In this document: positions 1 to 13,140 of the stretch, one piece after another
How positions within the stretch are numbered: position 1 is the stretch's first letter
Layout of the letters: each line of letters starts with the position of its first letter
Notes under the pieces: generated by a model
Databases searched by the model: none
The model's input: only the letters and a program-made list of their open reading frames with translations
Told to the model about the DNA's origin: nothing
NCBI GenBank assembly: GCA_947247005.1
Contig: OX365952.1
Location: forward strand, 31,312,222 to 31,376,221
Length of the DNA stretch: 64,000 nt
Origin: Spisula solida
Taxonomy: Eukaryota; Mollusca; Bivalvia; Venerida; Mactridae
Direction: 5' to 3'
Made by a program: the position numbers and the translations under genes

Positions 1-321
1 TGAAAGACACAACAAGAATAGTGTAGAAACAGCTATCACTGCATGAAAGTCTATAAAAAGTTACGTTACTCTTAGTAAGTATACAGCTGAAACATTATTC
101 CAATATCGGCGTTATCTGATGTTAGAATGGCAAACATGTTCCTTCCCTGTGACAAACACTTGTCAGATTTCTAATACAGAACGTCTTAGAATGGCACCAA
201 CTGTCATGATACGAGTACCTTGAACTCTGATGTCACTCCCTGTAGACTAATTGGAAATGGTAATTTCATTTGATTTCACTCCGAGTTCAGTGAGATGTAA
301 TGGCAAATGACAGTGTACGCG

Positions 322-680
322 AATACAGCACTGTACCCTGCGAACGTCTGTAAGGGGTTAGAAAAGAAGAATTATACGCAACATGCGCTTAACAGTTCTC
401 TAATTAAGCTCTGAGAAATGTACGGCATTTTGCAATGAATGTTCTTTATGCATGAGATTGAGGATGAATTTCAATGCCATCATAACCACTGTCGATAGTG
501 TTAACAATTACAGCAAATGTACCCTACGAACGACTGTAATTATAATATTATAGCTCCTACAATGAGTTAAAAAGGAGGATTAAACGCAACATGCGTCTAA
601 CTGCTCCTAGTATTTTTTTGCAATTAATGCTCTTTATTCATAGGATTTGGGATGAATTTGAATTACAACATAACCAGGCT
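322..680 (+). repeat. Diverged tandem duplication, unit about 190 bp
   Basis: GTACCCTGCGAACGTCTGTAA near 331 returns as GTACCCTACGAACGACTGTAA near 519. ACGCAACATGCG near 375 returns near 584, and the ends around TGAATTTCAA and TGAATTTGAA also match. The copies have many substitutions, so the event is old. Confidence 0.6.
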
Positions 681-1851
681 CCCCGGTGATTGATCAATGG
701 GAAATAAATCCACATTCCTTAAGAAGGCAATCTAATCCTAGGAAATCGTTTCCTAACTACAACATACTGGCAAACACGCATCTCATGCTGTCATGCAATT
801 TGTTGTGTACGCGAGTGTTGGCATTCTTTCAGATGTCTGACTACATGTTGACGATCGTGTATGCAACATAAGATCACACAACTCACAAATTACCAACCAG
901 TTTTTTCCATCCCGTGTTGTTGTTTGCCATCAACTTCTTTAACTGGGACAAAATCTAGGATTATGATAATATCAATTGTTTAAGATAGGTGGTAACCTTA
1001 TTTCTGGAGACTGGCTTATCAAATTGTACAGAAATGTGAAACACCGTGTTATTTTCATGATTTGTATCCATACTGTTATTTCATGAACGTAGATGATTTT
1101 GTCCGATTTTTTTCAAAAGATGCAAAATTCATGTCACGTCCTTGATTAGCCCGGTTGTTAGCAGATCTGCTCGAAATCACCAAACAAATTGTTTTAAGCT
1201 GAATATGAACATGTTAAGTGCACTGATTTCATATGTCCGTAAAGTGACTTGGTCTAATCCAATAATAATGTCAATAATGCAAGTACATAATTACCCATAA
1301 GAACTATATAATTAATGTTTAGTTGACTAAAATACTGCAATTGGTTAATTAATTTTCAGTCAATGATTAAAAACATTAAGACAGTGAGTGTATAGTACTA
1401 TATAAGGCCGTACTGTCAACTTGTGTGTGAAATACCGGCGATCATTCACCAGGTAGCCAGGTGTTGTTTGTTCAACCTGTTGATTTACATCCATTAATTA
1501 TGCAGGGCTCAACCACCGAGTATAACGCTTTGTGAATCCACAACGTAATCTTTCTGTAAAATCTTATTTTTTTTTGCCTTGGCTGACTCTTGCGTACACA
1601 ATGTGTTTTGTTTTATACCGGGAATATTGTGTCCCTCGGTGGTAGAAACAATGCGGTAGAGAACTATGTGGGTGTGTTAATATTCAGATGATAGAAGTAA
1701 AAAAGTAATCACTGTTTACAGTAAAATATTACGTCAATATATCTCCTTAAATACATTTATGTCCGTACATTTGTAAGGGACTTGCGTCTCCACGTCATTC
1801 TATTATCCAGAAGCGGTGTCTTCTACAGAGAAATCGTCGAGAAACAACCCC

Positions 1852-1932
1852 TTTTGTAACATCCAACAGAGCTGTCGTGGAGACAAAACTCCTGTTGTAG
1901 CATCCAACAGAGCTGTCGTTGAGACAAAACTC
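1852..1932 (+). repeat. 40-bp tandem duplication
   Basis: Two adjacent copies share ATCCAACAGAGCTGTCGT followed by GAGACAAAACTC. A short inverted remnant (ACAACAGGAGTTGTGTCTC) lies nearby at about 1973. Confidence 0.8.
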
Positions 1933-4504
1933 ATATTGCTTGAGTTGTGAACGGTGTGCCTATAGGATGGTACAACAGGAGTTGTGTCTCGATGGTAGCC
2001 ATAATGCAGTCTTTGAGACATACATTCTGTTGTACACTTTTGAAGCAGTTCTGTGTGATGTGTTGATATTATCTACTAGATATCAAACTATTCAATTTGT
2101 GTTACCCACACATGTATGTACCGGAAACCTACTTTTAACCCATCTGCATACTGTAATTATCCATTGTTCATTTCTTCATACACTTGTTATTAAACATTCT
2201 TGTCAGATAATAACGGATTCCTTTTATACGAACCCTTTAAAAGTTTGATATAATCCAATAAAGTATCTTAATGAATGGATAGAATTGTGAATGAAACTTG
2301 AGGACAATTGCAGAAGTATAGCAGTGTAGGAGTATGTAATTTTCAACGTTTACATCAAACACATCATTCTATGTATTTGTTGTACACGTTGTTTGCTCAT
2401 CTTACGCCTTAATTGATACCTAACCTCGTCCCATTGTATACCAACTATAAGGGGCTGATTCATTAAGGGACACTGTGTTTTGAGTACTGTACAGTCATTG
2501 CATTGTCATAGGTTAAATCGTTTATACTATGTTATGCTATAATAACACAATTTTTTATCCAAGATGTCTTTATTTGTTATCTAAATTAAATATTAAACTG
2601 AAACACTCTTGTATCTGTTTTAATCGTTGTATCAGATGAACCATTGTCGCGGATAAACATACATTTGTGGAACGATTATAACACTTGCTAAGCTTTAATA
2701 AAGTATTAGTCATCTTTGACGTAAAGTACATGTTTTATGAAGGTGTATAATAAGAGAGTAGTGCAAACAGAAGTTACACATGCGCCAACATTCGCCATCT
2801 CTCAACATGCATAATATTATAATACGTGTATGCGGTAAAACGAAAGTAAAATGAAGTGTTGTACAAATGTTCTAAAGACTAAACCAGTGGTATCTGTTTT
2901 TCCAGTTCTAATTTTTTTTATGAATATACTGACTTGCACAATACATTTTGTAATACTAAAGAGCTTGGGGTACCGCGACAGAAATGTCATGAGTCATTTG
3001 GGACTTGGAGTATTTGTACATGTACGTAAATTGGTAAATTTAATGAGATTAAAAGCATCATACCATTTGTCTGAATAAATAACTCAATATCCGAGTTTCA
3101 AGAAAAGAAATGCATATTTTTTGCTTTAACAATGTTTGATGTTGATAATTCTATTTATCCTTCAAAGCTTACTTAATTTTCTATCTGTAGTCTTGCCAGG
3201 TTGCATCACCAACCTACCAAACAGCTGGCAACTAGGTCAGCTTATTCTTTGACTGCCATTGCCAAACTATGTCAACCATCTTGTGGTTTGGCCTGAGGTC
3301 TGGCGTTCCTGGCAAACGTTGACAAGATGTTGGCTCTTGCAACGGTTTAAATGACAAAGTATTAATATTATGACTTGTTTCCAACATATGTTCTGATTTC
3401 TGTGTATCCATTGTATGATGAAGTGCGTTCGTTATCTGGAAACACCTACAAACTTCCGCAACCTCGACGGAACGTTTATGAGTTGATTCTCATAAGATTA
3501 TTCCCTGAAAGAAAATTATCTGCAAATAGAAAATATACAAAACCGTGCAGTGGTGTATAAAAATACCAAAAATACCCTTTGTTTGACAAACAATTGACAT
3601 TATTTAAGTTATCCTAAACGTGGACATTTTCTGAACATGTTGCAAGTTTAACAAAAGGTGTTTCTCTCCGGAATATAAATGAAGAGATTAAGACGAATGA
3701 CACTAAATTTTAATGGTAACATACAAATGTGTCCAGGTGGGCTCCGTATACTGACAGCAAAATTCCACATTAAAATCCTTAGGGATTAATAGGCCTTCCC
3801 GTTATCAATGCCGTCATATAACGAAACCTTTTGAAGTCATTCATACAGGTCGTTACCCCCTCCCCATGTTTTGAACAGCGAGTAACTCATGAACATTCAA
3901 AATGTATTGGAGGTATGTTAAATGGTCGTATAAGGGACACAACAGGGGGTCAAAGTGTGTCATTTAACAATGACTGTCTTAGCTAATATACCCCTGTCGT
4001 TGTTTCCATTATTTTATTTATATTAGATTAAGGAAGTCCGGGTGACCCGTGCATTCGTACAGACAATTTATCATATTTGTATAGCAATTGGTCGCTTCAT
4101 TTTCGATTTATTGTCCGAACAATATATCCACACCGATGCTACATTAGGTACAGAGTTAGTAATAAAACTCACAAATTGTAATAATTTTATTCATATTATA
4201 TTAAGTTTCCAATTTCGTCGGTGGCTATGTTATTAATGTGACGTATGAACCATGTGAGATTAAAGCTAAATTGGTATACAAATGCCTAATATTGTCGGTT
4301 CATACATTCTTAAATTGTAAATTATCAGCATTTACAGAATATATGGTAAAATCTGAACAGTTCTGACATTATGACGTCAAAGAATAAACACACTTTAAAT
4401 GTATTACTTGTTAATATTCCAAAAACTTTCAGATATCATAATTATAAATTGACGTAATGACCCAGACGGTGCTCAGCCATCTTTCAGGTACGAACTATTT
4501 CATA

Positions 4505-4970
4505 GTAAATTGATTTAGCAGGAAGATTCCGGACTATTCTAGTAAAATTCTAGTAAGATCATCAAGTACGGAATACTGAAGTGAATTTATTCTAGTAAAA
4601 TTATAAATCAGGGAATATTCTAGTAAATTGATTACGTATAGAATATTCTAGTAATATAATCAAGTACCGAAAATTCTTGTAGAATAATAAAATACGAAAA
4701 ATCATAGTGGAGCTATCAAGTACGGACTCTTCTAGTAAAATAATAACGAAGTACTGAATATTCTAGTAATTCAATTAAAAGTACTGAACTATCTAGTACA
4801 TTGTATACTGACGTACTGGTGCACGAATAACTCGTAACGAATAATAAGTACTCGTACAAAAATATACCAAGACATACTAGTAGGGTCTACTTAAGTACAG
4901 GCTGTTATAGTAAAGTATAAGATAATCTAATAAATTGATTAACTACGGAAGATTCTAGTAAATAATTTTA
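4505..4970 (+). repeat. Degenerate minisatellite with TATTCTAGTAAAAT core
   Basis: The strings TTCTAGTAAA or TTCTAGTAAT and AAGTACGGAA or AAGTACTGAA recur about every 30 or 60 bp through the stretch, with much drift between copies. There is no coding signal. Confidence 0.7.
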
Positions 4971-5345
4971 GTACGGCAACCCTGACAGCCATCACCGCGT
5001 TAGCAGAGTAATGTTTCAATCTGTCTGCGGCAGGCAGGTCAATTAATATTTGGAAATATGCGGGTTTGAGATGTACGGGGGATGTTGATACAAACCTGTC
5101 ATACTGAACGAACCAACAGTCAGACAGAAAGAAATATAACATCAGTTGTATGTCAGAAGATGGCGAAATAATTACGTAAGAAACAATCACGGCCGTCTAT
5201 AACCTTTATCAAGGTCGTAGATTAACAGCAAAGCTGTTGTTTTTGTTACATGTTAGTTTGTAAACTTCCCATCGAACAAAGACGTTATTGATATGGAACA
5301 TGGTGTTAAATGTGATACATATGCGTATGATGTGCATCATGTTGG

Positions 5346-5700
5346 CAGGCTAGCAGCCTATCAGCCTATCAGCCTATCAGCCTAGCAGCCTAGCAGCCTA
5401 TCAGCCTATCAGCCTATCAGCCTAGCAGCCTATCAGCCTATCAGCCTATCAGCCTAGCAGCCTATCAGCCTAGCAGCCTAGCAGCCTATCAGCCTATCAG
5501 CCTATCAGCCTATCAGCCTATCAGCCTATCAGCCTATCAGCCTATCAGCCTATCAGCCTAGCAGCCTATCAGCATAGCAGCCTAGCAGCCTAGCAGCCTA
5601 GCAGCCTAGCAGCGTGTTGTTGGCAGCCTAGCTTCGTAGCAGCGTGAAGTTGGCAGCCTAGCAGCCTAGTGGCAGGCTATAGGCATAGAAGCCTAGCAGC
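5346..5700 (+). repeat. 8-bp satellite AGCCTATC / AGCCTAGC
   Basis: An uninterrupted run of 8-bp units from about 5350 to 5612 uses two variants that differ at one base (T or G). A diverged extension to about 5700 carries longer units with GCGTGAAGTTGGCAGCC. Runs of three T-type units closed by a G-type unit repeat several times near the start, so there is higher-order order. Confidence 0.93.
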
Positions 5701-5734
5701 GTGTTGATGGTAGCCTTGCCGCCTGGTAGACTTT

Positions 5735-5935
5735 TATATTCACGCTGTCAGGCTGCTAGGCCGCAAACTTTACGCTGCCAGGCTGCTAGGCCGCCAACTC
5801 ACGGTGCCAGACTGCTAGACTGTCAACTTCACGCTGCTAGGCTGCTAGACTGCCAGGCTTCAAACTTCACGCTGCTAGGCTGCCTGACTTCCAACTTCAC
5901 ACTGTCAGGCTGCCAGGCTTCTAGGCTGCTGAGTT
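5735..5935 (-). repeat. Inverted flank of the AGCCTAGC satellite
   Basis: The stretch is built from GGCTGCTAGGC, GCCAACTTCACGCTG-like units. These are the reverse complement of the AGCAGCGTGAAGTTGGCAGCC units at 5610-5700. The two arms could fold into a hairpin around about 5720. Confidence 0.85.
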
Positions 5936-7538
5936 CTAACGGGATTGTGGCAGTGTTCGTGACGTTCATGACTCCACTTCCCTCATGTAAACATTGTATG
6001 TGGCGGGACATGTATGCGTTATGCATTTGAAAATTTTGCATGCATGAATGAACATAACTTGTTTTTAATTGTTCAGGAATCGCGTTTTTTTGTAGACCTG
6101 GGGTACTTTGTCGGTATCATCTTCGGTAGCTTCTTTCATATTTAAAGCACAGATAACTCAAATAACACGTTGGTTCTTATAACTCTCACCACAATGTGGT
6201 GTATGCAGTTTCCGCACTTCTATATTCCTGATAATTTGATGAAATGCCATGTCGTATTTTCTGATTTATGAGTATTACCTATCTAATTCAATGTTCTGTG
6301 TTTTCTTTGATCTCTATTGGTATATCTCAAGTACGAATTATACGACGGTGTGTGTATAAAGATACACTTTAAACAAGCCACATATCATAATGATATCATA
6401 ATTAGGTAAGTCTTATGCCGTACAGTGGTACATAATGATTTTGTTTTGAAGTCATCTTCCCTGTAAGAATATCGCACTGTTAAGCAGCCATTCGTGGGTT
6501 GTATCAAGTACATGACATCCTTAAGCCAGGTGGTTTCTAACTGCGGATGGAATTTAGGAATAAGTTCATAGTACAAGACGTGTGTTTTTAAACCTGTACT
6601 TGGCACCGCTAATAAACCAAATCACTGTACTCATTATTGTGATACTATTCAATTCAACGTGTACTCATTATTGTGATTGAAACATCCGGTGATTTTCCAT
6701 CACTGTACTCATTATTACAATCCTATACAAATCAACGTGTACTCATTATTGCGATAACCGGAAGTTGACTCGTTGATACACTGTGTTCGGAAATTACTTG
6801 ATTCATTTGTATACATATTCTGGTATATCACGTTTGTATCTGTGCAGTCGTTTTGGCAAGCTTTCTACAACACTTGGCTGGTAGGTCAAGGTGCATGGTG
6901 CACTCGTAACATCGTTTTCTTAAGGCTAAAGTGACCTTGAATACAGGAGCTCTAAGAAGGTCAACTTTGATGTTATTAACTTCATGCACTTAACATCATT
7001 TTCATAATTAAATAATGGTATTTGTTTTTTTGAACGTTTACACCACGTGTGTGGCTTCTGTAAATGTTTATCTGTTAAGGTCACGTGACAAGTGTCATAA
7101 AATGCACGTGCGAGTTAGTGGCGACGTACTACACGCGCTGTTAACGATTTATAGTCGAAATAGAGCGTCTAGATAGACTGTGATTAGGTTTTTGGTTGTG
7201 AATTTTACAATAAAAATGATAATCGTTATACCAGTCCAGATCTGCTTGGATACAGAGGAAATAAAAAACACACAGACTGCAATGGACGGTAACTATCACA
7301 TATTTCGGGTCAATGCAAGGTTCATGCAACTGAAATGTTTATCGCATTTAGGTAAACAATCCTGGAAAATATAATCAAATCATATGAAGATAAGATGTTA
7401 CATGAGACAATTCGAGAACACATTATGCATTAGTAGTGTAAATACAATACGATTGATAACCAGCAAATGCTTGTGCAACGTTATTACAGAGTATTGTTGA
7501 GTCGTCCCATACTTAACCTTGAATAATATGATCCAATC
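5936..7538. other. Non-coding stretch
   Basis: No gene or RNA recognised. It includes the 78-bp duplication at 6622-6762. The open frames here are short (64 codons or fewer, apart from one of 73 codons on the minus strand at 6385-6606) and resemble no family. Confidence 0.6.
6622..6762 (+). repeat. 78-bp tandem duplication with internal half-repeat
   Basis: TCACTGTACTCATTATT at 6622 and 6700 starts each copy. Within each copy GTGTACTCATTATTG recurs about 38 bp later, so the unit is itself a dimer. Confidence 0.75.
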
Positions 7539-7688
7539 AGGGGTGGTATTCAATATTGATCTTTTCTAATTGGAGAATAAGGATAGCCAGTCATATCGCC
7601 TGTTTCTGATCAACAGTTTAATATGGTGTGATCTGATTGGTTGTCCTTGTCCTTAAGTCAAGTAAAATCAATATTGAATACCACCCTT
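7539..7688 (+). mobile_element. MITE-like element, 150 bp, complete inverted ends
   Basis: The ends are inverted copies: GGGTGGTATTCAATATTGAT at the left and ATCAATATTGAATACCACCC at the right, about 22 bp. The inside carries no open frame. A second copy lies 0.5 kb away in the opposite orientation. No target-site duplication is evident, so the superfamily is unknown. Confidence 0.8.
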
Positions 7689-8198
7689 GGACGATTTTTT
7701 TCTACTTTTTCTACTTACTTGTATTTCTTTTTTATAAGTTTTTTTAAATGTAAAAAAGAAAAAGCATTACAACAGACTTAAACCCTAAACCGAAATGAAA
7801 CCACAAAACGACAATGGTGATATCATGGACGTGTAGGTCTATTGTTTGTATTTATGTGTAGCATGAACTGCCCTGCAGGCAGGTATGTAACACTATTACT
7901 AACTCAAAAGTGTATCGTCCTATTGCTAATTTTACTCAGGTATTTAGAAGCATAATTAATGAGTTTCGTGCTATATGTCGCGCGTGTACATACTTTTATA
8001 TGCGGAAATAATATATTGGGAGCCTCATGCAAAACCATACAAACAATTAAAAGTACAACGTATTGATTGATTGCTACATTTAACCTTTACAAGGTCGGCA
8101 AACATTTGTAACATAATATGTGAAAAAAATGTATTTTTACTTTTAATTGTTTGATACGTACAAGATAGTCACGTGATATTCAAAAGCCATTTGCTACC

Positions 8199-8330
8199 TT
8201 GGGTGGATGACTTAATGATAAGGACAACCAATCAGATCACACCATGTAAAACTGTTGGTCAGTAACAGGCGATATGATTGGCTATGCTTATTCTCATATC
8301 AAATAAGATCAATATTGAATACCACCCCTG
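8199..8330 (-). mobile_element. Second MITE-like copy, inverted and internally deleted at one end
   Basis: Read in reverse it follows the 7539-7688 element from the CCAATCAGATCACACCAT block through AACAGGCGATATGA to the intact ATCAATATTGAATACCACCC end. The other end has lost most of its terminal repeat, leaving only GGGTGG. Confidence 0.8.
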
Positions 8331-9865
8331 GACATGCTATTAACCCTCCCGGAAAGCTCAGTTGATTGACTGTCATCCTAGTTTGCTTCCCCCATTCGGC
8401 AAGTAATGTTCTTCCATGCCGTAACATTGACTACAGTCATGTCTTCCACATGTGGAGCAGTTAGTGGCTTGTGGAAGAGAGAATCATGTTGGCACTAAAT
8501 GTTGATAATGAATTCTAGGAGACTTGACTAGGTTTGACTATCCATTATAACAAAACTACGTAAACTAGGACAAAAGTATAGTCCAGTCAGGGTAAGAATA
8601 CAGTGACGCAGCGGTCGGGTCCACTATTACGGTGTAAAACCAATTATAAGGCTTAAAAAGACAGCCATAATTTCAATGCCATACTAACAAGCTACATTTG
8701 TGTATATCCGCACTACCTGTTCAGACAATGGTTGTAATATTCTGTGTACACATAAACGGCTACGTCACTGTCACCAGATCCTAACTCGATTATACCAAAC
8801 CTTGCGATGAAACTTTACTAACAACATTTTCCAGGCGCTATAAACAATCTTCAATACTTTACAACATGCTTACGTGAATGAATTTGTGATTAATTTTGAT
8901 GAATCCTTCTTATGAAGTACATCATCTATGTGTTTAGATAAGAGTATTGTTATGTAATTTATCGATACTTCATTTATCGTGTAAATATTCTTGTAACTAC
9001 ATCAATTCACACGTGCAAACCCTAGAAACACAATTAAATAAGAAGCGTACACTGCACGATTGTAATGCACGTGGTTGTAACACTTAAATGAACAGTCCCG
9101 TGCACCTGCTGTGAAGGGAGTGCTTCCTAATGCTATATTGTACTATTTATTTTATGCACTAAATACACGAATACCATAGGATCAGTCAATATTGCTGGTA
9201 TTACATTTCATGATTTTTAAATATTTCAACTTTGTAGGGTAGCAAACTCGTAGATGAAACACAACGTAAATAATAACGTTTTTTTCGATGTTTGGTTTTC
9301 GTGGAGATTTAATTTCGTTGTTTTAAATCTAGAATATTTTAATTCTAACACGCAGAGCAGTTATTTTATTACTTGCCACTGCAACACAAGCCAGTGGAAT
9401 AAAGGTTTGAAGCTAAACGTTTATTACAATTAATGACTTGCAAAGTGTATATAAATGTGTAATAAAACGACATGCATTTTATAATAACGACAACATTTTT
9501 ATGTTGTTAATCGCTGAAATAATTACCATACTAATGGAAATCTTCAAATGGTAAGCTTTTATTTCCCTGGCTGTTTGATAGTCAAGTTCTTAATATTACA
9601 TAATTATGCTTGTACCTCACTCAGTATTTATGTTAAACAACTCTTAGAAAAAAGGTGACATTTATGTTTGTATATTTTTGTCACTTGAATTCTTTGCGTG
9701 GTATGCACATAGAAGTTTGCACGCGATATAGCATTTTTAGTGTAAGGTGCATTTCACGTGATCCATCATACTAAGCGGAAATAACAATTGGGTGACCTCG
9801 GCTTTATTTTGTCGAGCGCGTACGAGATGACGACACTACGGAAACAGTTTCTTTTCCGGTCCGAA

Positions 9866-9925
9866 ACGGGAACCAACGATATACCACGAGTAGTAACGGG
9901 AACCAGCAGTATACTACGAGTAAGA
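9866..9925 (+). repeat. 30-bp tandem duplication
   Basis: ACGGGAACCAACGATATACC at 9866 repeats at 9896 as ACGGGAACCAGCAGTATACT, with both copies ending ACGAGTA. Only a few substitutions separate them. Confidence 0.85.
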
Positions 9926-12900
9926 CAAACTGGAATTGAGGGGTCCACGTATCGTTACCCCATTGCAATACGAACTTCTAACCGTGAAAAAACGACATTC
10001 ATCAATATATCATTGAAGTATGTTTTGAATGTATGTGGTTGGTTAATACATGAATACTTACTACAGGGATTATCGATTGGGATTCAATAACATTGGCTGT
10101 CTATGACAGATGGTTGCTCAATTCAGTCGACTACCAGCACATATGTGACTGTATGTGCACTACGTCATCAAATATTGAGCAGAATGAACTTCATACAGAA
10201 CAACCTGGAGAATATCATATTTACCCCAAACCATAGTTCACAAATTAGTCAATTTGTATTTTACGCTTAGATAACATCATTATTAACACAAAACAGCAAC
10301 ATGTTCTCTCAGCCCGGAGTTTTATTTAAACCAGAGACGGGTTATTATGTTGCCCAGACGCCATATGTATTTATTTACGAAACCTCGCTACATGCTAAAA
10401 GGTAGCAGGTTATTGTTTATACTTTCTAATCTAAAATAATACACTATTTATGTAAATATGCTCTGAAACCCCATACTGTTACTCTTTTTCTTGACATTTG
10501 CTTACATGAAGTTTGAGACATTCCATACCGCGGACTTTTTGCCCGGTGTTTACGTACTTTCAACAACTTGTCAACTTCACTTCCATAACCTTTACAAATG
10601 TTTTTTTCCTTCAAAAAGAAGAATGACCTTTCGGTCCGAATTTGTTATTACTGTGATTTAAGAATCTTTGCACATACAAATAATGAACTTATAGCATAAC
10701 ATCTGTAGGAATCCGTACTTTATTACGGCGCTTGCGTACATCACATCTTTTCACCATTACTGCGCATGCGCAATGTTTATTCATCATGCAACCCAACTTG
10801 ACTGTAATTAACATCAAAATTTGATGCAGTAATTGTCATTAATAAATCATGTTAATGGCGTTACTGTGCATTGAAGTATGTTTCTTAACGATGGGATTTC
10901 GGAACACACACAGTTCGATCGACTAACGGTAGACTCCTAATGTTGATAATAAATAAATTGACTGCATACCATTAATGAAACTAAAATAAAAACCTTGTGG
11001 TAGATGCAAGTTATATTACTGTCACTCTATATTAGAGTATAGTATTCCAGTGTATTTACGTTTTATTTTCTAAATATCACCATCTCTTACGAGTATTCAA
11101 CTTGTAAACCTTTTGATTTTTCCATAGGTCAATTATGTGTTTGTGAGTAGGCAGCCACATGTCTCATAGAGTCGATGCTTAATTTAAGCTATTGTGTACA
11201 TTATAAGAAACATGCAATTAACAACCGACTGCTCGAAGCCGCCACATTTGACCTCCATTGCCTGGATGACTGAGTCGGGCCAGACTGTATTCGAGATTAT
11301 ATTTGATTTCATGAACAACAAAACTTTCTGTAGAATTTCCTTGTTTTACTCATGATGACGTATGATTAAATAAGTGGTTAGCTTACAAACCACCTAATCG
11401 GTATGTACACCGCATATTGATCAACGAAGGTATAATTCAAAATAAAAAACAGTTTCTATACGTATTATAAAGTTGGTCAAAATATTACTCTAGTAGATAG
11501 CCGGTTGCTAAAACACATTCAAATCTGACTTTTTTCTGGAATAAAACATAACAACGAGTAAAGTAATAAACGTCTCTCCCCTCTCTGTAAAACAAACACT
11601 TCTCAAAACGAGAACGTCAGAACACCATAAGAATGTAGAACTTGTAGAATATGTTTGATATGGGACGGATGATGTGACCTATGGTTGCTTCTTCTGACAT
11701 TAATCATATACACGACATATTGAACTGATAAAATGGGTGAGAACTACAAAACACACGCTCATAGAAGTCAGAACTTGTATTGTTTTCTGTCGTTGTTCCA
11801 TAATGGCGGCATCTCATCTGTGCCACCTCTAATTGAAGAGCTAGTCTTGGTTAAAGTTCGAACTGTCCGGACTACGATACAAAAGCGTACCGTCCTTTCT
11901 AATGAGATGGGTTTTTTTGGTGGTGTACATGGGATAAGCTTGCGTGACTAAACTAAATTTCGCTGACAGTATAAATTACAATATAATAATCAGTTTGTTA
12001 CTCAAGCCAAGACTTCAGGTGGTAACAGCCTTTAATATTAATTCCCCGTAAGACACATTGACAATGTGAGTGTTTATTTAGAAACAGGGAAATGGCATAC
12101 AATGTTAAATTGATGAAATCTATAATTACCTCTCGCGCGGATTATTCGGTATTAAGAAATACAAGATAAATCTATTTGAACCATTCCCTTGTTGCTTTCC
12201 GCGGAAGGAGAACTATTTTGTAACGTAAGGACGTGGTGATGGTCATGTACATCAGAGTTCACATTTATCATTCATTTCAAAATTATGCGCAACATTAGAC
12301 CATCAACCTTACTGTCAGTCTTGAAACATCAACAAAGATTGGAACCCATGAACAGAACAAATCCCTATATTAGACTGCAGTTAGTCTGAAATTTGATGTT
12401 AATAAAGAGGATAACGGGCTGGAATTGAAAATTGTGAATAAGTCGTATTATTGAGATGGTTTTGAGTTAGGGTTTCCTGTATATTTTACATATTCCGCCG
12501 GCGTGATATGAATAAACAGTAGCATTTGGCATGGTTGTATGCTTATACATGCCCCCTGAGCCGGGATTTAAATACCAATCCCATGTAAGCGTTCCGGTAT
12601 TAACTACCGGTATAACATGTTACAAATGTTGTACAAATGTATGCGTTTGTAGAGGAACGCTTCAAGAAATCCTGACTTTGGTTATGTTTGGCAGTTTGGT
12701 GTCATGTTTCACAACAGAATGGTAAAATACTATTCTAGGTATTCCATCGATTCGCTGACAGATGTGTGCTATGAGATAGTGTTTTAAATGAGACTTGTGG
12801 AAATATTCTCAGCCTAAGATACATGTGAAGAAAACTAGTTTTAAAACTTTAGACGCTACTTGAATGAGTATATGTTCCTGTTGAACGTACGCAGCGAACA

Positions 12901-12949
12901 CAGAGCATGTGTGTATACGTTTTGAAACTCCAAATGAAATACCTTCTAA

Positions 12950-13140
12950 CATGTGTCTGTAGGCACCTGAAATAACCTACCACCCTGTCTGATGTTGATC
13001 TGTGTCCGGTTTTCATCAATTTGTCAGGTACATACGACTCACCTAACCAGTTCTCCTCGTATGGCCTGTCGCGATTGGGAATCGAATCCGGGTTACAAAT
13101 CAAACGCACTAATCACTGGATGACGGCTACGGTTACCACG
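12950..13140 (-). mobile_element. tRNA-derived SINE remnant
   Basis: On the minus strand GGATTCGATTCCC is a good pol III B box. About 40 nt upstream the GTAGCCGTCATCCAGTGATTAG part is in the place of an A box. The sequence runs on past the tRNA-like head without forming a tRNA 3' end, as in a SINE. The boundaries are uncertain. Confidence 0.45.

Larger units (their letters stand above)
1..5345. other. Non-coding, AT-rich; small duplications only
   Basis: No exon, RNA gene or protein signature seen. It contains a diverged tandem duplication near 322-680, a 40-bp duplication at 1852-1932 and a quasi-periodic stretch at 4505-4970, listed separately. Short open frames (up to 109 codons at 1919-2248) show no family resemblance. 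It may be upstream flank or a large 5' intron of slit. Confidence 0.6.
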
